A stretch of 64,000 nucleotides of DNA from Diospyros lotus. Lineage: Eukaryota > Streptophyta > Magnoliopsida > Ericales > Ebenaceae. Each line of letters opens with the position of its first letter. Position 1 is the stretch's first letter. Location: positions 7,066,587-7,130,586 of the forward strand of contig NW_026267104.1 in NCBI RefSeq assembly GCF_014633365.1. The letters run 5' to 3'. The translations under genes and the position numbers were made by a program. This document shows positions 36,156-48,039 of the stretch, piece by piece. The notes under the pieces were generated by a model that was not told where the DNA came from, did not search any database, and worked only from the letters and a program-made list of their open reading frames with translations.

Positions 36156-37385
36156 AGAGAAGAGTTATATATAAAAATCTTACATATATCACGATGAAGG
36201 ATAATTACTGTTTTTTCCATAAAGAAAAACACATGAGCTTGACCAAACTAACGGGACCATTTGGATACAGATCTTTAGGCTCAAATTGGTAATTCATTTC
36301 CCCAAAATCTAGAAAGCAAGCTGAACCTAGCTAATGCTAAATCTTGAATCTTAGTGGCATTGTGAGTGACAGTTTGTTAAGAAGTGCCACCAAAATTGAT
36401 TGCAGTGACAAGTTTTATATATGAATCCCAAATTGAGGATGAACCAAACTAAATATCCACATTTTTAGTCACATTATATAAGGAAAAGCTACTAGTAATA
36501 TTGTACCTAGTAATGGCACTTTTCAAAGGCTTCAATTTAATGGCCCTTCTCAGTTCTCATCCCAACCATTCACTTTGGCCTTTCCAGAAGTATTATTTTT
36601 ATGGGTGTTTGTAAAAGACTTTTTAATATGTATTTTGTTAATGAGTGTCCCTCAATAGAAAAATCCTTTTAATATTTATTAAATATTATAAAAAAAATTA
36701 AATGAGATAAAATATGTAAATAAGTTATCATATCTAAGGTAATTATGGCACTAATTATTTTTGTATTGTAAGGTAAATGAGTGATGAGGTTATTTGGTGA
36801 CTATTTGTGATAAATTGACTATAACATGTCATCAAATTTATTTACTTATCATCTAGTCGACTTAATTGAAATAAATTATAAGATACTAATGATAATTTAC
36901 CCCTACAATCACATACTTTTTAGGGATTAATTATCAGTAACTTAAATTCTTTTAAGAGTTATCTCTATTAGAAACTACTAGCTATAGCTATTAATATTAT
37001 AAACATGACATACTCGTAAAATTTTGAATAGGATATATCTATCCCAATATTTAACTCAAGAAATAGGTGACAGAGCTCCATAAGCATAGTACGATTAATT
37101 CTCAGATAATAAATTACACCCAAGAATACATGTTTAGTCATAATAGTCGCAGTACGAGAATTTCACCCTTTTATAGCCGTGGCTCCTTACAAGTATCATA
37201 TATTATATTTTTTATCTGGTGTATTATCATATATCATGATTAATTCTTATCACATGCATAGAACAGTGTCTAGTGACTTTAAAAGGCGAGTAATTTTACC
37301 TTTTTTTGCCGAGAAATAGGTGACAGAGGGCATTAATTCCACGGTAGTAATGAATTCAAATTAAAAGGGTCATTTAGGTACTTTT

Positions 37386-37387
<2 letters not shown>
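36156..37387. other. Spacer upstream of the Clot gene
   Basis: AT-rich with no coding exon recognised. Confidence 0.4.

Positions 37388-37437
<50 letters not shown>
37388..37437. repeat. (CT)n-(TA)n microsatellite upstream of the Clot gene
   Basis: About 15 CT units followed by about 10 TA units, 90 bp before the start codon. It may fall in the core promoter. Confidence 0.9.
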
Positions 37438-37476
37438 GAGCAATTCAAGCCACGGACAGGGAAGGAACCGATTCTG

Positions 37477-37485
37477 AAACCCTAA
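37477..37485 (+). promoter_or_regulatory. Telo-box in the Clot leader
   Basis: AAACCCTAA, 43 bp before the ATG, is the interstitial telomere motif common in leaders of plant housekeeping genes. Confidence 0.5.
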
Positions 37486-37527
37486 GCCTAGAGAGAACGC
37501 GAAAGCCCTAGAGAAAGTGGGATAAAA

Positions 37528-39420
37528 ATGCCGCTCCACACGCTGGACGCGACGGTAGCGAACTTCGGGGAGGTGATGGAGAAGTTCAAATCGGAAGCAG
37601 CGGAAAACAAAACCAATCTTATCCTCTTCTTGGCCGACAAAGACCCTTCCACCTGTCTCAGTTGGTGTCCTGGTACTAAATTTACTGCTTACCCATTCCC
37701 ATCCTTACCTTCTCTGTAAGAAATTCTTTGGGAGACCATTTCTATCGATTGGATGAAGAAAAATTGCCTTTTGTTTTGGGTCGGAATTTGTTGTTTACCG
37801 ATGCTCTAGTCTAGTGGTGGTGGTTCGATGATTTTTCTCTTGAATGGATCTTTCACTGTATGGATATGTGGGATCTGAATGTTGCATTGTTGGTACAACT
37901 CTGTAAAAGCTTAGTTGCTAGAACTATTACGTTGTAGATGATAAGATGAAGTCTTTCTTAAGAAAATGTCTGTTCGGTCTTGGAAATCCAGGCTAGATGG
38001 TTGGGGGATTTAGGAATCCTTTTTTGATAATTTGGTAAAGTATAAATTCCTTGGGCCAAGCTGTTCTAACACAGCTAAAGCTAATGACTGGGTTCAGTGT
38101 TTTAGATTGAGGAACAGGAAGATTGCTGTGCCATGGTTCGACTGGTGGCAGCTGATACATGTTAATATTTTGATGCGTATGAGTGCAGTGTAAGTGTATG
38201 GGAGCTGTAAGTTGTATAGACACAATAACTCAGTTGGGGACACAATGAATTTAGTTTATGGATGTGCACCGAAGAGATCCATTTACGTAGAAAAACAATT
38301 CAAACTCGTATCTTAGCAAGAAGAAGGTTTGTACAGGGAGCAGGAAGAAATTCAGGGACATGAATTGAGAATCTTTGAAGTGTCATTGTGGAGATATTCT
38401 AGTTTGCTTTATCACAACTGTCCATGCAATGCATGTCCAAGCAGAGTAACTCATCTTTAGTTTTCTTGTGTGGTGATTTAGAAAGGATGCCATTATGCTT
38501 TCTGGGTGTTTATGTGATGGTTACAGCTTCACCAGTTGAAAAGAGTCTTTGATGGAAATAATCCATAGCTTGCAGATCAGACAGCCACTTGCTGATTTTT
38601 TTTTCCCCAAAAGGGGAAAAACAGAAGAAATTAAAGGAAGAATGTTAGAGAGAGGCTGATATGTGAAAATGCATTTATTTTTGGGAAAACCTAGTATCTT
38701 TTCTGGTCAGAAAATGAAATAGAGCTCAAATGCATCCCATTGACTTCCCAGTTTTTGGTTTTATTTTCTTTGAACACCTAGAATGACTTTTTGGGTGCAC
38801 AAACAAACTAGGTGACTGAGTTTAAAGCATAGGAGCACCCCCTTCCTTCACCCCCCGCCCAAGCTCCCGCCTACTTAAACCATTTCACGTTACTTGTCTC
38901 ATTGGTTGCCATTTTTTTTTTAATTTTAAGATGATCTTATGAGAAAACAACTTTTGTGATTCAATTAATTTCCAAGAAGAAACAGAATTTCAAATAAAAC
39001 AGAGCCCACTCTTTCTGTTTATAGTAGTATTAAATACAATTGGTTGGACTAGATAATTTTTTATGCACATTCCCTGTCTGGTGGGAAAGTATGGTTTAAT
39101 CACTTTATCTAACTGTTTTTGTTGGAAAAACACAGTGACTAAATCGTGAACTTGCCGTTTTTCTGCCTCCAGACTGTGTGAGAGCTGAACCTATAATCTA
39201 TAAGAAGCTGGAAGCATCAGCAGATGATGTGGCACTTCTTCGAGCTTATGTCGGTGATAGACCTACCTGGAGGAATCCCAATCATCCTTGGAGGATTGAT
39301 TCAAAGTTTAAGCTCGCTCGAGTTCCCACACTTATTCGATGGGAAGATGATGCCATCAAAGGGCGCCTTGAAGACCATGAAGCTCACCTTGAGCACAAAA
39401 TTGATGATCTTCTTGCCTGA
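37528..39420 (+). CDS. Thioredoxin-like protein Clot (TXNDC17 type), two exons
   Basis: Exons are 37528-37672 and 39173-39420, with a 1.5-kb GT-AG intron that splits the Asp codon of the active site. The joined frame is 130 residues, the usual size of plant Clot proteins. The redox motif WCPDC falls at residues 46-50, within SWCPDCVRAEP, followed by YKKLEAS and GDRPTWRNPNHPWR. The cis-Pro-containing block is ARVPTLIRWED. This is a cytosolic thioredoxin-fold oxidoreductase of the TRP14/TXNDC17 group; in plants Clot is thought to be reduced by thioredoxin or glutathione systems, and its targets are poorly known. No transit peptide is evident. The gene looks intact. Confidence 0.95.
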
Positions 39421-40548
39421 AGATAAGATGTTGTCTTCCTTAGTAAGGATGGCTAAAGAGATCTATAGGTTATGAAATAATCAGGGCAACTAAACCTGTC
39501 GGTTCTTATCAGTTGCACTTACACATTTGCTAATGCACTTATGCAATGATCTGCAGTACAGTGGCCAATGAAATACTATTACCATGTTATAATGTGATTC
39601 ACGTTGCAAGCACAAGTGAATTAAACCCATATAAATCAGTTGCTGGGAAGCCCAAGTCGTTGCTTTTCTACTAATCTCTATTTTTTATCGTCCTTACTAG
39701 CAGCATGCTCGGCCCCTTTGTAATAACCGTATTTCGCAGATCATAAGTTTGACGTCATCGGTCACTAATCCAGGAATTTTCTTGATATTATATATATATA
39801 TATTTATAATTCATGTTCCAAGCTTTGCCTAATTAGTCTTGGGAGAGCACCCTTTTCTCTTAATTCATCTTTCAGTAAATTTAGATGCGATTATAATTTA
39901 TATACATTTAAAGTGAACTTTCAAAAAACGATTTTCCACCTATTTGTTTAGCTGGAGCAGAATGGCCTAGAAATTTCCTCCTATTCGTTTCCAACGGTTG
40001 TAACATGGCCCCTGGTTACTTTGGTTCCTCCCACGGTTTTAAATTTACTTTGGTTCAACGGGTATATTATAAATATGAATAAACTTTCATCACAGAAAAT
40101 TGAGTTTTAACTTCTGTCACCCAGCCAGCCTTCACAACCACCTCAGCCTTAACACCCGAAATTTCAAAGGAATTTTTTTTCTATATATTTTGTTTTATAA
40201 AAAGAAAAAAAATAAGATTGCGTTCTATTTACTTTTTAATTTTTAATTTTGAGTTTTGAATTCATTTTTAATTTTCTATTTTGGTAGTCTAATTTTAGAA
40301 AATTAAAAACTTGTTCTCTTTGTCATTTTAAAAAATTATTTCTTAAAACAGAAAATTAAAAAACGTTTTTTTTTGAAATTTTGAAAATAATTTTTTAATA
40401 ATATTTTATTCAATAAATTTGATTATTAAATATTTAATATTAACATATTATGAAAAAATATATATACATTTTAAAGTTAATGAATTTTGTAATATTTTTT
40501 CTTTATAATAATAAAATATGAATAAATAAATAAATGTGTTTTGAATTT
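39421..40548. other. 3' flank of Clot and AT-rich spacer
   Basis: The 3' untranslated region probably ends in the first few hundred bases. At about 39866-39905 the sequence resembles the 3' body of the SINE at 23888-24060. No gene. Confidence 0.4.
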
Positions 40549-40806
40549 TATTTTTTTTTAACGTAGGAATCGAGGAGGTTCGCCTAGCGGCGCTTTTGGC
40601 GCGAGCGTTGTCAACCCTATAACCTATGGGCTGACTCAAATCGGACCATCGGGCCAGGCCAAGGTAAGTCCGGGTCAAAGACCCGTGCCCGTGGCCCCTT
40701 GTGTAGTTAAGCGATACCTACCGCATTGCCCAGGATTCGAACACACAACCTTGGCATACCCAACACTCGAAACCCATGCAGTCGACCACTTGAGCTACCC
40801 CAAGGG
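40549..40806 (-). mobile_element. tRNA-derived SINE (minus orientation)
   Basis: Read on the minus strand, the head begins near 40806 and carries an A box TAGCTCAAGTGG (40797-40786) and a B box GTTCGAATCC (40742-40733), about 43 nt apart. A GC-rich body unlike its AT-rich surroundings follows, and it ends in an A-rich tail (plus-strand T run 40549-40559). The flanks GTTTTGAATTTTA (about 40535) and GTTTTGAGTTTAG (about 40814) may be an imperfect target duplication. The acceptor-stem complementarity of a true tRNA is missing. Confidence 0.75.
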
Positions 40807-41339
40807 ATTAGAGTTTTGAGTTTAGAGTTTGTTTTGAATGAAAACACTCAAAATAACTTTTTATTGTTTTGAGTTTTTTTTATAATTTTTTTTTGTTTTC
40901 AAAAATATATTTTTAAAAATAGCAAAAAGAATGCGTTTTTATTATTTTAAAAAATTAAAAATTAAAAATAACTTAAAAACAACAAAAAGAATGCAGCCTA
41001 AATTTTAGAGTCGCAAAAGATCCAATAAATAAATGATTTCAAAAATAGTCTTGATAACTTCGTGCTATGTGTAATAAACTCATTTGTATATATGGTGGAA
41101 AATCTTTAAATAATAAATTAAAATGAATTTAATCACATAGGAGTTTTGTATATTTATTTATTTATTTATATGTATATCCAGAAGTTAAAATACATGTTTG
41201 TAAATTGACCTTAATTATTTGCAAAGAAAGGCACAAAATTCATGGTTATTACATTTTTTCCTAATAAATTATATCAACAAATTTTAAGAAACAAATTTGG
41301 ATATGCGTTGCTAATGAAAATTATTCCTTTTCATTTTTA

Positions 41340-42890
41340 TTTGATCATAATCAACTGATAAAGTGTCTTTTATACACTTATTTTGATCTATAAACTTAGC
41401 ATTTATACATTCAATGAGCATGATTTCTACTTGATTTAATTCTATATATGGTTATGTAGATGTGGAGCATGTGTTGAAGACAATAGGAGCACAAAGTGAT
41501 GATAATGTTGCATTTTTTGAGCTAAAATGGCAGTAAATGCAAGGTCAAAGGTCCATTCGGGATCGAGGTTAATGATGTCGCAAAGAGCCGGAAGAATGAT
41601 ATCATTGGTGAATTGTTAGAAATCAAAGAGAAACGGCTCACGGTGCTATCACGCAAAACATTGCGTGGTAGGGTCGTAGTAAGAATTGTTTTCTGTGGCT
41701 CACGGCCTTATCGCGGAAAGTATTCCGTGATAAAGTCGTGGTTGAAGAAGTATTCTGTGGCTCACGACCTTACCGCAGAAAACATTCTGTGGTAAGCCCA
41801 TGACAAGATTTTCATTCTGTGGCTCACAACCTTACCGCGAAATGCATTCCGTGGTAAAGCCACGGTAAGGCTCTAAGCTTCGTAAAAAGGCCGTTTTGAG
41901 CCCGTTTCCTTTCAAATCAAGTGGAGATGGGCTCTCTCAAAAGGCACGACTTTGAAGACCTAAAAAGCACTATATAATGAAGGATTCTTGATAGATTGAG
42001 GAGCTTTTGGAGGAGGAGAAGACGGCAAGTCTAGGAAAAATAGGGAAATTTTCTTGAAGATCTTTGGTTTGGTTGTATTTTTCCATTCTTTCTTCTCTCC
42101 AACATCATGAACTTTCTTTTTATTATTCTTTCATTAGTTGAAACTATGTTAGGCTAAGTATTTTGTTGCTAGGGTGATTGATGAAACCTAGTTCAATGAT
42201 GGTTTAACTAAAAGTGTTTGGGTTTTATTATATTCTTGTCTTTCGGGTTGATTGTTTGTTATGCTCTAATTCCGTTTTGATGCTTGGCCGCCATTAGAAC
42301 GTGTTTGTGATTTATATTGCTTTCGAGAGATTCAATATAAATTAGCATTTGGTAATAAATGACATGAGGTTCAATAATAAGTAGAGATACCGTTATGCCT
42401 TGTGAAATCTTATTTTGATGATCATTGTGGATAAATGCATGTTTGTATATTTGCAGATTAATTAGAGATAATTAATCTCATATGTAAGTATAGATTCAAT
42501 TGACCATCGAGAGAGGCTTTTAATTAACTTAGGATCATCGATTTTCAGTTTAAAACAAGAATTATAAAACCTGATCACTAAAAGATTAAACCAATTAAAG
42601 AACTACAGTGGATTCATAAACCCTAGTGCATTAGATTTCTACATTCAAAACCTAAAGAATTATCTTGTGTTTTCAATTTAGTGAGTTGGTTTTAGTTAAT
42701 ATAGAACTTCAATTAAATATTCTTTTAATTGTGTGTGGCTTATTAAAGTTAATAATGGTTAAAGTAAGGATTAAAAGCTAATCCTCGTGGGAACGATACT
42801 CTATTCATCATTATATTACTTGTTACGATTCCGTTCACTTGCGAGAAAGAATAAGTGAACACCAACCATAGCAAATTATTTTTATTTTAA
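41340..42890 (+). repeat. LTR-like non-coding element with an internal 62-bp minisatellite
   Basis: The stretch contains no gene. Its right part (about 42775-42850) has 'aatcctcgtgggaacgatac' and 'acttgttacgattccgt...cacttgcg', wording typical of the 3' end of LTRs in large plant Ty3 elements. The left end near 41357 (TGATAAAGTGTC) also fits an LTR start. It may be a solo LTR, but I found no convincing target duplication. Confidence 0.35.
41637..41872. repeat. 62-bp minisatellite, four units, each with a hairpin
   Basis: Units start at 41637, 41699, 41761 and 41823, each with CTCAC and most ending CTGTGG. The first three are exactly 62 bp and the last is cut short. Each contains an inverted pair of the type TTACCGCGGAA ... 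TTCCGTGGTAA. Confidence 0.85.
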
Positions 42891-43188
42891 AGTAGTTTCT
42901 GATCACCCCCAATATATGATTATCTACATACGAAACATATCATGACTAAAAATAAAAGAAACATATCATGATTATCTACATATGGGTTACTCACAGTGGC
43001 AGTTTTCCTTTTGTTCCTCACATACCTCCTATATCTGTTTCCTTTGAGGCAAATCTTGCTCTATTTATAGGGAATTGTTGTGATTCCAAAAACATGCTAT
43101 TTATTATACTTCTTTTGTTCTTTGTGTGAGGTGAAACATAAGTTCTCGTGCTTGCTTCTTGTGACATTACTCCTTTTAACTTTTCTTT
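42891..43188. other. Short spacer, nothing recognised
   Basis: AT-rich sequence up to the target duplication of the next element. Confidence 0.4.
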
Positions 43189-44008
43189 TTTATAATTAGT
43201 CTATTTGTAATTTTATCCAATACTTTTAATTTTAACAAGAAGAGACAAATTTCTGAAATGAGTTGCAATTTTAGCCAATGTTAAAATCAATTTTAACTAG
43301 CGTGTGGGTTTGTCCAGATGGCATGCCACTTGGTATTTAATTTATTTTTTAATTTTTTTAATTATTTTTTTAAAAAAATGCTCTATTTTCTCCCCTTTGC
43401 CAGACCGTCTTCTCTCTCCTCTATCATGGTCGTTTCTCGCCTTGCCTCGTTGTCGCCCAATTCAACCATACCTCGTCACTTCTTGATTAACAACACACAA
43501 CAACATATATATATATATATACACACACACAAAAACATACACATAAAGCAACATATATACACACACAATAATATATATATATATGTATACACACAGAGCA
43601 AAATATATAGTGGCTGGCAACAACAGGGGGTGATGGACAACAGATCAAGCGACGATAGAAGGCGATGGCAGCGCTGCCTGGAAGAAGAAAGAGAGTGAGA
43701 GGGTGAAAGAGATGATGAAGTCTGATCTGAAGTCCGATCGAACTTCATCGAAGATCAAACTTCTCTAATGAAAGCTGAAAAAGTTCGATCGAAGAAATTC
43801 GATAATAAAGGTCATAGAAGTCCAATAATGAAGGCAAAAGAAATTCGATTAAAAAAGTCCAATTGTTTCTTCTTGACCAAGGGGAGCGATCGGAGACAGG
43901 ATTGCAACGATAAGGCGCGGGCTCCGACAACGGGTTCGTCCAGGAGGTGGTTGACACCTGCAAGCACTCCGACGCTCAAGTGAATAAATGAATAAGGTAA
44001 AGGCAACA

Positions 44009-44338
44009 TATCAGTAGGTCAGATGACAAAACATACCTTGGCTCTAAAAAGAGCTGGTTGATATAAAGAATGAGGGGTCATTCGGCATGCATGCGTCGTA
44101 CGTTTGCAAGTGATGGGACTGAGTATCTGGTGCCGGTGGAGGCTCTTAGGTAACGGCATGGTAGCGAAAGAACCCTCATTAATGTGGATGGGATCTGCTA
44201 TTAATGAGAATAAGATCTGAGGCGAGCGCACGGATACCCAGTAGAGGTTACAATGATGTTGTGGCAAGCTAGCGCAAGACCAGGATGGGGCTAAGATTGG
44301 GCCGAGAGATAGGCCAAGATAGACCCGGACGGTCCACG
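44009..44338 (+). repeat. 330-bp direct repeat inside the MULE, copy 1
   Basis: It pairs with 45752-46081 in the same orientation. Shared blocks include AGAGCTGGTT, GTGATGGGACT, GGTAACG(G/A)CATGGT, CCCTCATTAATGTGGATGGG and GGATGGGGC. By eye the copies are clearly homologous with many transitions. They are not standard LTRs, since no TG...CA ends were found. Confidence 0.75.
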
Positions 44339-45187
44339 GCCCCCCAGGTCGGATGCTTGAGAATCGAGTGTTCGAGCTAGAGAATGGAGGATTAGGCAAT
44401 TTTTGCCAAATACACTAGTTTCGGAGAGTTGGATTGTCACTAGGATCTGGTCGAGGTGGACAGCTAAGCTAATGCATGGTTTTGTTTGAATAAACGCTAC
44501 TTCTAAAGGTATCTGAAGTCAGTTTGACCTCTATGGTAAAGTAATTTTCTTCGCGTGTTGATCCGTAATGCGTGTGGTTTCAAGATTTGAGGCTCGAAGC
44601 GTTATGCCTAAGGGGCTGAGGTAATATCTGGGCATGGTGGCCAGCTGGCTTGTCTTAATCGTGCACTGGCAGAGTCTTGCGCTGCTGTTGGGACGTGTTT
44701 AGGGCATGGCTGAGCTTGCGTTCAATTTTTGCTATCCAAACTCAAAAGACAGAGGAAGAGATTGTGCTACCCTTGTTGAGGATTTAAATATACCTCTGAG
44801 GGGTGGTGCTCTAGTTATGATCAACCTCCCAATCCTCGCAAGATAGGGATTGGATCTGGCGGTGGGGAAAGTCCCCCAGATGTTTTGATATACGACGTGC
44901 GAAACCTCGGGGTATAGGGCGTCACGCTAGGAGGGGCGCAACACCGTAGATGTGAGCAGTTGCTCATGATTTCCCTCAAGAGATTGAATGCGCGACAGGT
45001 GGCATGCCCCTAGTGCTTGTCAAGCGCTTGATGGCGTTTTGCTCTCTTCCGGGTGCAACGTATGGGAACAGTATAAAAGGCACGGCCCCTCTCTTCTGGG
45101 TTTTCCGTTATTACTTTTTCTTTCTCCTTGTATCAAAGGTGCACTGTTTTTCTAAGTCTTGTTATTTTAGTTGTTTCCTAGGGCGAA

Positions 45188-45750
45188 ATGTCTTCTCATC
45201 CTAGTAAGGAAATGTTAAAGGCTATCTCTGAGAGGAAGAGAGAGGTTTCTGGGGGTGCTGGCGAGGAAGATGTTGCTCTCTCGGATGTTGATCTTGTATC
45301 TTCCACCATCGCGCCGGCTTTTCCAAGTGTTTTTGGTATTGTTTTGGCGTCGCATTTCGAGGGACCTGCCATCGATGAGGGGCGGTCGTTGGTTGGGAAA
45401 TGCCTGAAAGGTGCTAGAGAGGTTGAGCCGTCTGTTGGTATGCCTTCTAGTGATCCCTCTTCTTCGGGTGACCAACGGGCGGCGTACTGCCTAGTAAAGG
45501 ATCGGGTTCTGGGGTTTTGTCGGAATGCCGTGCGCTAGAGTTCGGATTCCGAACAGAGATGGCTGCTCTCAAGCGGTCGCATCGAGAAGAGATAAGACGC
45601 GTCCAAGAGGCGGCAGAAAGCAAGGTGGGGACTGAGGTAGCCAGGGTAACGGGCGGCTGGAGGAGGCGAAGGTATTGTTGATTCGTTGTCATGAGATCAT
45701 AAGTCGACTCGACTGCCAACGTGAGGACGCCAGGGTGGAGCTTCATGATT
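45188..45750 (+). pseudogene. Broken transposon-type reading frame with coiled-coil tail
   Basis: An ATG at 45188, about 115 bp after a TATA box (TATAAAAGGC), opens 116 codons (MSSHPSKEMLKAISERKREV ..., acidic, Ser-rich), ending in a stop at 45536-45538. Beyond a frame change the sequence encodes a charged helical stretch (MAALKRSHREEIRRVQEAAE) at about 45558-45617. This looks like the large plant transposon proteins often labelled 'putative gypsy-type transposon' (PF04195), which have coiled-coil C-termini; the assignment is tentative. It is followed directly by copy 2 of the 330-bp repeat. Confidence 0.35.
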
Positions 45751-45751
45751 A

Positions 45752-46081
45752 TCAATAGGTCAGGGGGCAGAACATACATTGGCTTTCAAAAGAGCTGGTT
45801 AATATAGGGGAGGAGGTGTCCTCTGACATGCAGTGTCATGCGTTTGCAGGTGATGGGACTAAATATCCGATGCCAGTGAAAGTTCCTAGGTAACGACATG
45901 GTGGTGACAGGACCCTCATTAATGTGGATGGGATCCACCATTAAAGAGGATGAGATTTAAGGTGGGCGCGCAGATACCCAATAGAGGTTGCAATTATGCT
46001 ACGGCAGGCTAGCGCAGGACTAGGATGGGGCCAAGATCAAGCTAGATTGGGCCGAGAGAGATGGGCCGAGACGATCCACCA
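45752..46081 (+). repeat. 330-bp direct repeat inside the MULE, copy 2
   Basis: Partner of 44009-44338. It ends abruptly at the start of the right terminal inverted repeat. Confidence 0.75.
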
Positions 46082-46983
46082 ATCGAATAAGTCCAATAAT
46101 GAAGGTTGTAGAAGTCCGATCAGAGAAGTTCGATAACAAAGGTTATAGAAGTCCGATAATGAAGGCCAAAGAAGTCCGATCGAAAAAGTCTAATGATGAA
46201 GAAGTCCGATAATGAAGGCCGTAGAAATCCGATAATGAAAGTTGTAGAAGTCAAATCAGAAAAGTCTGATAATGAAGACCGTAGAAGTTCGATCGAAAAA
46301 GTTCAATAATAAAGATCGTATAGAGAAGTTCAATTGGAAAAGTCCGATTAGACTTCTCCGATAAAGGCCGTTAAACTTCATCATCGATCTCTCTTTCACC
46401 CTTTTTCTCCCTCCTGCCAGCGTCGCCATCACCCTCAACCACCGCTCAATCAACCGTCCGTTGCACCCTCGTCGTTAACCATTGTATATTTTGTTGTGTG
46501 TGTATATATATTGTTGTGTGTATATGTTTATATATATAAATGTTGCAACATGTAAACATTTATGTATGTGTATGTATATGTATGTATATATATGTTGTTC
46601 TATGTGTATATAAATATATGTTGGTGTGTGTATATATATATGTTGTATGTGTGTTCATTAATCCGTGCAAAGTAAAAAGAAGACGATGAGATAATTAGGT
46701 AGTCCTAAGCAACAACGAGATAAGGAAAGAAGCGGCCATGACAAAGAAGAGAAGAGAGAGCATTTTTTTTAGAAAATAATAAAAAAATTAAAAAAATAAA
46801 TTAAATACCAAGTGACATCTCACTTGATCAAAATCATACGCCAATCAAAATTAATTTTAGCATTGACTAAAATTGTAAATAATTTCAAAAATTAAACTCT
46901 TCTTACTAGAATTAAAAATATTAGATAAAATCTTCAAAATTCGAAAACTTTCAACTTTCTTAAGCTAATAGCCCTTTATAATT

Positions 46984-47167
46984 TTGTTCCTGACTAAACA
47001 ACTTAATTTGTCTTTATTTGTTGATCTTTCGAGAAGAACGAGACTTAAATAAAAAATTTATTAATCACAGCAACAAGTCACACTTATATTATCTCTATAG
47101 CCTCACCATACTCTTCACAATTTCACTTTGTTCTCTTTTTAGTATACAACAAAATGAAGACTTCTTA

Positions 47168-47212
<45 letters not shown>

Positions 47213-48039
47213 CGGTTAATAAAGTTAAATATCTAAGCATGTTTATCATTAAACTATTCTAAAAAATTGGTTTATTTGAGAGAAATCTAGAAACTTAAAG
47301 GCAGTAATGATTTCTGATCTAGCATTCTTTCTTATCTAATTATGGGTCAAATCAAGTGAATGTACCCTTTTATACATCCTCAAATGCCACACACATATAT
47401 ATACATACACGAATCCTATATCTCAATTCTTCCCACTTCTTAATTTAACATCCCAAGACACTTTCACATTTTCTTACTAGGTTATTATGTATAAATAGGT
47501 GTATCTTTGGGCGTTACACCAGGCATTGTAAAGTTTTAAGGACTTTCAGTCCCCCAAGTCAATGAGTTAGCTAGAAGTGGCATTTGCACTTGTAAGGCCA
47601 AAAGAAAAAGCAGCAGATAAAGCCCCCCTTAAAGCAAAGTAAATATGATATCAAACCCAATAGTAGCAAAATAAATACATGTAAAACTCCCTGTGTTTGC
47701 CACAGTACAAAACCTAACTTGGCTAATGATAATGAGCTTAAATTTAATTACAAGGGGGAATTGAATGAAATAGCAAGCAGTAGATTACAATAATTTAGCA
47801 TCAGTCCCTAGCATCTGCCAGATGGAAGAAACAAGACACGCCCCCCCCCCCCCCCCCCCCCCACACCTTTTTTATATGTAATGAAATTTGTGTTGCTGCC
47901 GCTGTACAGAATCAGCTGCTGTGTACCAGTCAAAACTATAATCAGAATCCAAGGGATGTATTTTAAACTACTAGCAGTTTACAGCCAATAAACTCTTACC
48001 CGTTGGCATGAAGCCCTGCCTGGAGACATTAACTTAAAC
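46984..48039. other. Spacer with microsatellites
   Basis: It holds a (CT)n-(AT)n run (47169-47212) and a run of 22 C (47841-47862). The last 200 bp may be the 3' untranslated region of the minus-strand gene that ends at 48040. Confidence 0.45.

Larger units (their letters stand above)
43189..46983. mobile_element. 3.8-kb Mutator-like element with long TIRs and identical 9-bp TSD
   Basis: The element is 43198-46974, flanked by TTTATAATT at 43189-43197 and 46975-46983, an exact 9-bp duplication. The right terminus read inward starts GGGCTATTAGCTTAAG; the left starts AGTCTATT and lacks about 29 bp present on the right. The inverted repeats then continue for hundreds of bases (left about 43198-43870, right about 46085-46974), including ACCAAG/CTTGGT blocks, TA/CA microsatellites and an array of 'gaagtccgata(a)tgaagg'-like short repeats. 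Inside are a 330-bp direct repeat (44009-44338 and 45752-46081), a TATA box (TATAAAAGGC near 45073) and a broken reading frame. No Mutator transposase was recognised, so it is a non-autonomous or heavily decayed MULE. Confidence 0.75.

Noticed and set aside
43318..43748. 126- and 90-codon frames in the MULE left arm
   Set aside because: They run through TA/CA microsatellites inside a terminal inverted repeat and have no protein character.
44009..46081. Nested LTR retrotransposon bounded by the 330-bp direct repeats
   Set aside because: The repeats lack TG...CA ends, a primer-binding site and a target duplication, so they are listed only as direct repeats.
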